Assembly (NCBI RefSeq): GCF_022489035.1
Contig: NZ_JAKVTV010000001.1
Location: 1,332,026-1,396,025 of the forward strand
Length of the DNA stretch: 64,000 nt
Origin: Christiangramia lutea
GTDB lineage: Bacteria > Bacteroidota > Bacteroidia > Flavobacteriales > Flavobacteriaceae
Direction: 5' to 3'
Shown piece by piece: positions 58,301 to 64,000 of the stretch. The position numbers and the translations under genes were made by a program. Position 1 is the stretch's first letter, and the number at the start of each line of letters is the position of its first letter. The notes under the pieces are model-generated. The model was not told the DNA's origin, searched no databases, and worked only from the letters and a program-made list of their open reading frames with translations.

Positions 58301-61300
58301 CCAATTCAATAGGAATAGATAATGATGGTAGTAATGGCTGGACCTTAAACTGGAATGGAGTTGTAACCGGAAATTATAAACTAACCGCGGTGGCTACAGA
58401 TAATGACCTTTCCATAACAACTTCTGAAGTAATTTCAATAAGTGTTAATGAAACCGGAAATGCTGCTCCGGAAATTTCAATATTAACACCACTAAATGAT
58501 CAAATTTTCACCGAACCAGAGGATGTTTTAATATCAGTAGAGGCTTCAGATTCCGATGGAGATATTGTTTCAGTCGAATTCTTTGAAGGAATCAATCCTC
58601 TGGGTATCGATAATGATGAAAGCGATGGATGGGGATTCACCTGGGTTGGTGCAATACCAGGAAACTATTCTTTAACTGCAATAGCTATAGATAATAGTGG
58701 AAATAGCACAGTCAGTAATACAATCAATATTATCGTGGATAGAGACCTTAGAAATAATGAGTGTCCCTGTACAGTTTTTGAAGAACCTGAAGGGCCTTCA
58801 GGCGGATTGAATAATGACGGACCTGCGATACAATTGGGAATGAAGTTTAAAACTAGTGTTGATGGATTTGCCACCGGAGTTAGATTTTACAAACAAAATG
58901 GCGATCCGGGAACCCATATTGGTCAGCTTTATGACCCTTCAGGAACTGTTCTGGCCCAGGTTACTTTCGAAAATGAAACCGCATCCGGCTGGCAACAGGC
59001 TAATTTTGCTACTCCTGCTGAAATTACAGCCGGAAACACTTATATAATTTCTTATCACAGTAGTGAAGGATACTACTCTGTAGAAGACCAGGGATTTTTA
59101 GAGGAAAAAGTAAACGGCCCGGTTACAGGTATGGTTAGTGGGGAAAATGGACCGAACGGGGTCTATAGGTATACCTCAGTTCCGGCATTTCCTAATCAAA
59201 GTTATTTATCCAGTAATTATTGGGTGGATGTTGTTTTCGATACAGATGAACTTCCACAAAACGAGTTACCAACAGTAGCGATCACGGCTCCATTAAATAA
59301 TGAAATTTTTACAGCACCGGCAGATATTAATATTACCGCCGATGCTTCAGATGCAGATGGATCGGTGACCCAGGTTGAATTTTTTGAAGGAACCAATTCA
59401 CTTGGTGTAGATGCCGACGGTAGCGATGGGTGGAGTATCAGCTGGAATAGTGTCGGTAATGGTAATTATGAACTGACTGCAATTGCTATCGATGATGACC
59501 TCGAAACCACGACTTCAGAAATTATCAATATCACGGTTGATGAACCGAACGTATTACCTACGGCAGCAATTACCTCTCCACTGAATAATGAAACTTTTAT
59601 ATCTCCGGCAGATATTAATATTACCGCAAATACTTCAGATGCAGATGGATCGGTGACCCAGGTGGAATTCTTTGAGGGAACAAATTCACTTGGTGTAGAT
59701 GCCGATGGCAGCGATGGTTGGAGTATTAGCTGGAACGGAGTTGGAACCGGTAATTATGAACTGACTGCAGTTGCTACCGATGATGATTTGGAAACAACGA
59801 CTTCAGAAATTATCAATATAACCGTGGAAGATCCGAACCAGTTGCCTATAATTGCGATTACTTCACCTCTAGACTCTGAGAATTTTATTTCTCCGGCAGA
59901 TATTGAGATCATCGCCGATGCTTCCGATGCAGACGGATCGGTGACCCAGGTAGAATTCTTTGAAGGAACAAATTCACTTGGTGTAGATACCGACGGTAGC
60001 GATGGGTGGAGTATCAGCTGGAACAGCGTTACCACTGGTAATTATGAACTGACTGCGGCGGCCACCGATGATGACCTGGAAACTAATACTTCAGAAATCA
60101 TTAATATTACCGTGGAAGATGCGAACCAGTTACCTGCGGTAGCTATTACTTCACCTATTGACTCAGAGATTTTTACCTCCCCGGCAACTATTGAGATCAC
60201 CGCCGATGCTTCAGATCCAGATGGGGCGGTGACCCAGGTGGAATTCTTCGAAGGAACGAACTCACTTGGTGTAGATGCCGATGGTAGTGATGGTTGGAGT
60301 CTTAATTGGAACGGAGTTGGAACCGGGAATTATGAACTGACTGCCGTGGCTAGCGATGATGATCTTGAAACCACCACTTCAGAAATTATCAATATCACGG
60401 TGGATGATCCGAACCAGTTGCCTATAATTGCGATTACTTCACCTCTAGACTCTGAGAAATTCATATCTCCGGCAAATATTGAGATCACCGCCGATGCTTC
60501 AGATGCAGATGGATCGGTGACCCAGGTGGAATTTTTTGAAGGAACAAATTCACTTGGTGTAGATACCGATGGCAGTGATGGCTGGAGTCTTAATTGGAAT
60601 GGAGTTTCCACTGGCAATTATGAACTGACTGCGGCGGCCACCGATGATGACCTGGAAACTAATACTTCAGAAATCATTAATATTACCGTGGAAGATGCGA
60701 ACCAGTTACCTGCGGTAGCTATTACTTCACCTATTGACTCAGAGATTTTTACCTCCCCGGCAACTATTGAGATCACCGCCGATGCTTCCGATGCAGACGG
60801 ATCGGTCACCCAGGTAGAATTCTTTGAGGGAACAAATTCACTTGGTGTGGATGCCGACGGTAGCGATGGCTGGAGTATTAGCTGGAACAGTGTTGCAACC
60901 GGGAATTATGAACTGACTGCCGTGGCCACCGATGATGACCTGGAAACCACAACTTCAGAAATTATTAATATCACGGTGGATGACCCGAACGGATTACCTA
61001 CGGCAGCAATTACCTCTCCACTGAATAATGAAACTTTTATTTCTCCGGTAGATATTGAGATCACCGTTGATGCTTCCGATGCAGACGGATCGGTGACCCA
61101 GGTGGAATTCTTCGAAGGAACGAATTCTCTTGGAGTGGATGCCGATGGTAGTGATGGCTGGAGCCTTAATTGGAACGGAGTTGGAACCGGTAATTATGAA
61201 CTGACTGCGGTGGCTAGCGATGATGATCTTGAAACCACAACTTCAGAGATTATCAATATCACCGTGGAAGATCAGAGTCAATTACCAACAATAGCGATCA

Positions 61301-64000
61301 CCGCACCGTTGAATACCGATACATTTACTTCACCAGCAGATATTGAGATCACCGCCGATGCTTCGGATGCAGATGGATCGGTGGCCCAGGTAGAATTCTT
61401 CGAAGGAACAAATTCACTTGGTGTGGATGCTGACGGTAGTGATGGCTGGAGTTTTAATTGGAATGGAGTTTCCACTGGCAATTATGAACTGACTGCAGTT
61501 GCCACCGATGATGATCTTGAAACTAACATTTCAGAAATTATCAATATCACGGTGGATGATCCGAACCAGTTACCTAGCGTTACAGTCACAGCACCTTTAA
61601 ATAATGAAATTTTTACCTCACCGGCAAATATTGAGATCACCGCCGATGCTTCAGAAGCAGATGGATTGGTGACCCAGGTGGAATTCTTTGAGGGGACCAA
61701 TTCACTTGGAGTGGATGCCGATGGTAGTGATGGCTGGAGCCTTAATTGGAACGGAGTTGGAACCGGTAATTATGAACTGACTGCAGTTGCTACCGATGAT
61801 GATCTTGAAACCACGACTTCAGAAATTATTAATATCACGGTGGATGACCCGAACGGATTACCTAGTGTAGCAATTACTTCTCCACTGAATAATGAAACTT
61901 TTATATCTCCGGCAACTTTTGAGATCACCGCCGATGCTTCTGATGCAGATGGATTGGTGACCCAGGTGGAATTCTTTGAAGGAAATAATTCGCTTGGTGT
62001 AGATGCCGACGGTAGCGATGGGTGGAGTATCAGCTGGAACAGTGTTGCAACCGGGAATTATGAACTGACTGCCGTGGCCACCGATGATGACCTGGAAACC
62101 ACAACTTCAGAGATTATCAATATCACCGTGGAAGATCAGAATCAATTACCAACAATAACGATCACAGCACCTTTAAATAATGAAGTTTTTACCTCCCCGG
62201 CAAATATTGAGATCACCGCCGATGCTTCCGATACAGATGGATCGGTGACCCAGGTGGAATTCTTCGAAGGAACGAATTCTCTTGGAGTGGATGCCGATGG
62301 TAGTGATGGCTGGAGCCTTAATTGGAACGGAGTTGGAACCGGTAATTATGAACTAACCGCGGTGGCCACCGATGATGATCTTGAAACCACGACTTCAGAA
62401 ATTATTAATATCACGGTGGATGACCCGAACGGATTACCTACGGCAGCAATTACCTCTCCACTGAATAATGAAACTTTTATATCTCCGGCAGATATTGAAA
62501 TTACTGCTGATGCCTCCGATGCAGATGGATCGGTGACCCAGGTGGAATTTTTTGAAGGAACAAATTCACTTGGTGTAGATACCGATGGCAGTGATGGCTG
62601 GAGTATCAGCTGGAACAGTGTTGCCACTGGCAATTATGAACTTACTGCCGTGGCTACCGATGATGACCTGGAAACCACGACTTCAGAAATCATCAATATC
62701 ACGGTGGAAGATCCGAACCAGTTACCTGCGGTAGCTATTACTTCGCCTCTAGACTCTGAGAATTTTATATCTCCGGCAACTATTGAGATCACCGCCGATG
62801 CTTCAGATGCAGACGGATCGGTGACCCAGGTGGAATTTTTTGAAGGAACGAATTCTCTTGGAGTAGATATCGATGGTAGTGATGGCTGGAGTATCAGCTG
62901 GAACAGTGTTACCACTGGTAATTATGAACTGACTGCCGTGGCCACCGATGATGACCTGGAAACCACAACTTCAGAAATTATTAATATCACGGTGGATGAC
63001 CCGAACGGATTACCTACGGCAGCAATTACCTCTCCACTGAATAATGAAACTTTTATTTCTCCGGTAGATATTGAGATCACCGTTGATGCTTCCGATGCAG
63101 ACGGATCGGTGACCCAGGTGGAATTCTTCGAAGGAACGAATTCTCTTGGAGTGGATGCCGATGGTAGTGATGGCTGGAGCCTTAATTGGAACGGAGTTGG
63201 AACCGGTAATTATGAACTGACTGCCGTGGCTAGCGATGATGATCTTGAAACCACAACTTCAGAAATTATTAATATCACGGTTGATGATCCAAACCAGTTA
63301 CCAACCGTAGTAATCACATCTCCACTGAATAATGAAATTTTTACCTCACCGGCAGATATCAAAATAACGGTAGACGCTTCCGATGCAGACGGATCGGTGA
63401 CCCAGGTGGAATTCTTCGAAGGAACTAATTCTCTTGGAGTGGATGCCGTTGGTAGTGATGGTTGGAGTCTTAATTGGAATGGAGTTTCCACTGGCAATTA
63501 TGAACTGACTGCTGTAGTGACTGATGATAATCTCGAAACCACGACTTCAGAGATTATCAATATAACCGTGGAAGATCCGAACCAGTTGCCAACAGTAGCG
63601 ATAACTTCTCCTGAAGACTCAGAAATTTTTACCTCACCGGCAAATATTGAGATCACCACCGATGCTTCAGATGCAGATGGGTCGGTCACCCAGGTAGAAT
63701 TCTTTGAGGGAACAAATTCACTTGGTGTGGATGCTGACGGCAGCGATGGCTGGAGTCTTAATTGGAATGGAGTTTCCACTGGCAATTATGAACTGACTGC
63801 CGTGGCCAACGATGATGATCTTGAAACCACGACTTCAGAAATTATCAATATCACCGTGGAAGATCAGAGTCAATTACCAACAGTAGCGATAACTTCTCCT
63901 GAAGACTCAGAAATTTTTACCTCACCGGCAAATATTGAGATCACCGCCGATGCTTCAGATGCAGATGGGTCGGTGACCCAGGTAGAATTTTTTGAAGGAA
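52384..64000 (+). CDS. Giant secreted repeat protein, 3' end beyond window
   Basis: The frame from the ATG at 52384 has no stop to base 64000, at least 3,872 codons. Order: signal peptide (~1-31); GATase-like segment (~38-170); a polysaccharide-deacetylase-like segment (~280-560) with D298-D299-H300 (TGDDH), H360, H400 and H500; an Ig-like domain (~617-709); DUF4082-like (~716-876); Ig-like (~884-976); a dimethylformamidase-beta-like C domain (~980-1466; RLGYYQGNGAR, SVGHDEYWSGPHR); Ig-like pair; DUF4082-like (~1664-1825); three Ig-like; DUF4082-like (~2124-2286); then 96-residue Ig-like repeats to the edge. The three DUF4082 modules share a CPCTVF start. No T9SS tail is visible yet but one is likely downstream. 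A 237-base gap separates it from the polysaccharide locus. Confidence 0.9.
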   Translation, partial: MNRFFTQVLKAKKILILGLALVLSHFAFSENDLVKGTLSNIEGPGGPILVLTSNSNPFSTFTSEILLAEGFNEFTTSDVSLLTSGQLVDYDVVIVGDIPLTSSQVTLLTNWVDAGGVLIAFRPDEKLASLLGLQKLSGTLTDSYLLINNSTGPGNGLVGETIQYHSEADLYDLDGATSIATLYSSANSSTSYPAVTINNVGENGGVAAAFTFDLNRSIVYTRQGNPEWNGQERDGQIPRRSNDLFYPDWVDFSKIEIPQADEQQRLLANIILQNSQKPLPRFWYFPRGLKAAVVMTGDDHARGGTVARFNQYIDLSADNSPQAVAEWRAIRGSSYIYPDTPISDADAKAFEDLGFEIALHLNTLCANYNAQSIDGNLSNQLAQFSFEFPSLANPVSNRTHCIAYSDWATQPKAETNYGIRLDANYYYWPDSWVQDRPGLFTGSGMAMRFADLDGTIIDTYQLATQMTDESGQNFPFTINRLLDNALGSKGYYGFFCANMHTDENFSQESDAVVASAISRDVPVISAKQLLTWLDARNGSSFENMFWDGSALSFSMNIGSGALDLESMLPIISGDKRLVALTLNNVPVNYRSERIKGVDYAIFPATPGNFIATYDINEPPVVTIDSPLNNATFLAFDDINIIAQASDPDGNVSKVEFFNANTKLGEDLDGSDGWAFNWQEVKDGNYTITAKAIDDKGSFSFSEAITITVEVDPDNFNCPCTVFEPVVTPNSLLNEGQGIQLGMKFSSDIDGYINGVRFFKQNGHSGSHIGQLYDSTGNLLAEANFTNETATGWQEVSFPSSVPITKNTTYIISYHSSEGYYSVSDSYFSLAIENPPLRALANGEDGPNGVYLLSETPGFPQAQFESSNYWVDAVFDTEPVVSNNLPIVNITSPNDGASFAEPADIQINVSASDPDGEVVKVEFLEGSTLLGEDQDGSDGWSFNWEEVSAGNYSIIARATDDLGAVGESSISITVTTIPVTPNSIVSENALPGNPSSEWDIDGAGDLSIQGFATDMSYNVGETARFKIDTDANDYDIKIYRLGYYQGNGARYQGDATITASLPQNQPNCIEDSQTGLVDCGNWEESATWDIPANAVSGIYLALLTRSNGGSSHIVFVVRDDSSNSDLLFQTSDATWQAYNIYGGRSLYTGSGGKASKVSYNRPFLTRDGGGGGGPEEDFVFNAEYPMLRWLERNGYDVTYTTNVDSDRRGDLIKNHRVFVSVGHDEYWSGPHRNFVESARDQGTSLAFFSGNEVYWKTRWENSIDGNNDSYRTLVCYKEGIEGENTCSGKCDPTASWTGLWRQGCDYLTGDANLDGCRPENALTGQISWEESDASLRVTSDFKDLRFWRNTSVANLNEGQSASFTYATIGYEWNSEQEAYRSTYPDGRILLSRTVIDDAVHNLSLYKHDSGAFVFGAGTVQYSWSLDGNHDRGDDAPSPDMQQATINLLADMGAQPASIQPDMVRATPSTDFEAPVITYSSPGQDTEVPIDTEVLITGTAEEDNVIVAVEVSVDGGVTWEPAEGKANWVFAWTPTVEGDVAIQVRSFDDSGNLSLPEIRNVSVSDEANNAVPVVDITEPVSNSEFIEPVTINIAATATDADGTISRVEFFRDDVKLGEDLSSPYNFDWENVPAGIYSLTARATDDTGALTISDPVIVTVYSDPTNSDCPCTVFQATDFPTGGLNNDGPAIQLGMKFRTSVDGFATGVRFYKQNGDSGTHTGQLYDPLGNVLAEVVFENETASGWQQANFTTPAALTAGNTYIISYHSSDGYYTVDDGGFNDAVLNGPLIGLANGDDGPNGVYRYTNTPAFPNANYLSSNYWVDVVFETDEVPSNLAPTISISSPLDNDSFISPADIFITADAADADGNIVSVEFFQETVSLGVDTDGNDGWSLNWNGVLTNDYNLTAIATDNEGATTTSEIINISVTDPVNEPPLISITTPVQSEAFVTPADILISADATDPDGNITSVEFFEGTNSIGIDNDGSNGWTLNWNGVVTGNYKLTAVATDNDLSITTSEVISISVNETGNAAPEISILTPLNDQIFTEPEDVLISVEASDSDGDIVSVEFFEGINPLGIDNDESDGWGFTWVGAIPGNYSLTAIAIDNSGNSTVSNTINIIVDRDLRNNECPCTVFEEPEGPSGGLNNDGPAIQLGMKFKTSVDGFATGVRFYKQNGDPGTHIGQLYDPSGTVLAQVTFENETASGWQQANFATPAEITAGNTYIISYHSSEGYYSVEDQGFLEEKVNGPVTGMVSGENGPNGVYRYTSVPAFPNQSYLSSNYWVDVVFDTDELPQNELPTVAITAPLNNEIFTAPADINITADASDADGSVTQVEFFEGTNSLGVDADGSDGWSISWNSVGNGNYELTAIAIDDDLETTTSEIINITVDEPNVLPTAAITSPLNNETFISPADINITANTSDADGSVTQVEFFEGTNSLGVDADGSDGWSISWNGVGTGNYELTAVATDDDLETTTSEIINITVEDPNQLPIIAITSPLDSENFISPADIEIIADASDADGSVTQVEFFEGTNSLGVDTDGSDGWSISWNSVTTGNYELTAAATDDDLETNTSEIINITVEDANQLPAVAITSPIDSEIFTSPATIEITADASDPDGAVTQVEFFEGTNSLGVDADGSDGWSLNWNGVGTGNYELTAVASDDDLETTTSEIINITVDDPNQLPIIAITSPLDSEKFISPANIEITADASDADGSVTQVEFFEGTNSLGVDTDGSDGWSLNWNGVSTGNYELTAAATDDDLETNTSEIINITVEDANQLPAVAITSPIDSEIFTSPATIEITADASDADGSVTQVEFFEGTNSLGVDADGSDGWSISWNSVATGNYELTAVATDDDLETTTSEIINITVDDPNGLPTAAITSPLNNETFISPVDIEITVDASDADGSVTQVEFFEGTNSLGVDADGSDGWSLNWNGVGTGNYELTAVASDDDLETTTSEIINITVEDQSQLPTIAITAPLNTDTFTSPADIEITADASDADGSVAQVEFFEGTNSLGVDADGSDGWSFNWNGVSTGNYELTAVATDDDLETNISEIINITVDDPNQLPSVTVTAPLNNEIFTSPANIEITADASEADGLVTQVEFFEGTNSLGVDADGSDGWSLNWNGVGTGNYELTAVATDDDLETTTSEIINITVDDPNGLPSVAITSPLNNETFISPATFEITADASDADGLVTQVEFFEGNNSLGVDADGSDGWSISWNSVATGNYELTAVATDDDLETTTSEIINITVEDQNQLPTITITAPLNNEVFTSPANIEITADASDTDGSVTQVEFFEGTNSLGVDADGSDGWSLNWNGVGTGNYELTAVATDDDLETTTSEIINITVDDPNGLPTAAITSPLNNETFISPADIEITADASDADGSVTQVEFFEGTNSLGVDTDGSDGWSISWNSVATGNYELTAVATDDDLETTTSEIINITVEDPNQLPAVAITSPLDSENFISPATIEITADASDADGSVTQVEFFEGTNSLGVDIDGSDGWSISWNSVTTGNYELTAVATDDDLETTTSEIINITVDDPNGLPTAAITSPLNNETFISPVDIEITVDASDADGSVTQVEFFEGTNSLGVDADGSDGWSLNWNGVGTGNYELTAVASDDDLETTTSEIINITVDDPNQLPTVVITSPLNNEIFTSPADIKITVDASDADGSVTQVEFFEGTNSLGVDAVGSDGWSLNWNGVSTGNYELTAVVTDDNLETTTSEIINITVEDPNQLPTVAITSPEDSEIFTSPANIEITTDASDADGSVTQVEFFEGTNSLGVDADGSDGWSLNWNGVSTGNYELTAVANDDDLETTTSEIINITVEDQSQLPTVAITSPEDSEIFTSPANIEITADASDADGSVTQVEFFEG
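59259..64000 (+). repeat. Array of 288-bp tandem repeats inside the giant gene
   Basis: The landmark codon in GSVTQVEFF recurs at 59365, 59653, 59941, 60229, 60517, 60805, 61093, 61381, 61669, 61957, 62245, 62533, 62821, 63109, 63397, 63685 and 63973, every step exactly 288 bases. That is 16 complete units and the start of one more. Each encodes 96 residues with the cores DADGSVTQVEFFEGTNSLG and SDGWS-x-x-WN. The three older, more divergent Ig units just before (57982, 58273, 58564) are spaced by 291 bases. Confidence 0.97.

Noticed and set aside
59754..63785. Minus-strand ORFs of 63-95 codons recurring in step with the 288-bp repeats.
   Set aside because: They are antisense shadows of the repeat units: same period, same phase, Ser/Val-rich low-complexity translation, and the plus strand is continuously open with clear domains.
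59259..64000. The regular repeats considered as a CRISPR array.
   Set aside because: Units are 288 bases with no short repeat-spacer alternation, they are open in one frame, and no cas genes are near.

Overview
The window looks like chromosome from a marine-type member of the Bacteroidota, family Flavobacteriaceae, possibly near Gramella/Christiangramia (genus is a guess from overall feel, not a search). Signs are a DnaE with an N-terminal proofreading exonuclease domain, a ribosomal protein S16 with a long Ala/Glu/Lys-rich tail, promoters of the TTTG-N19-TAnnTTTG type, a PorV-family protein and a type IX secretion (T9SS) sorting domain.

Region 1 (1-9046) is housekeeping: the 3' end of alanine dehydrogenase, rpsP-rimM on the minus strand, a DUF2383 ferritin-like protein, dnaE, a structured RNA-like element, thioredoxin, a DUF58 protein and tRNA-Asp(GTC) with a textbook promoter. 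Region 2 (9047-10584) is an AT-rich islet with a run of hairpins and two unrecognised ORFs between two similar terminator-like hairpins. Region 3 (10585-23674) is secreted and surface biology: a secreted protein of unknown function, a membrane-anchored TPR/LuxR-type regulator, a PorV-family protein, a ~2,500-residue subtilisin-like T9SS substrate and a thrombospondin-type-3 lipoprotein.

Region 4 (24296-52146) is a long, one-directional, Wzx/Wzy-type surface polysaccharide locus. It opens with a NusG-like (UpxY/RfaH-type) antiterminator and a hairpin-rich leader. Sugar-nucleotide genes make GDP-L-fucose (gmd, fcl), one or two amino sugars (Gfo/Idh dehydrogenase, two DegT aminotransferases, two or three acetyltransferases) and UDP-xylose (UXS). 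There are many GT2/GT4 glycosyltransferases, two tandem multi-pass GT-C-like proteins, a polyprenyl-phosphate glycosyltransferase with a small flippase-like protein, a Wzx flippase and a Wzy/ligase. An LhgO-like FAD oxidoreductase sits between gmd and fcl. I see no initiating phosphoglycosyl transferase and no Wza/Wzc exporter.

Region 5 (52384 to beyond 64000) is one giant open gene with no stop before the window edge, so a list of closed ORFs misses it. Translation of at least 3,872 codons gives a signal peptide, a glutamine-amidotransferase-like segment, a polysaccharide-deacetylase-like segment, Ig-like modules, three DUF4082-like modules, a dimethylformamidase-beta-like domain, and then at least 16 complete Ig-like repeats of exactly 96 residues (288 bp) without one indel, plus the start of another. 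It sits directly behind the polysaccharide locus and is the most unusual item in the window.
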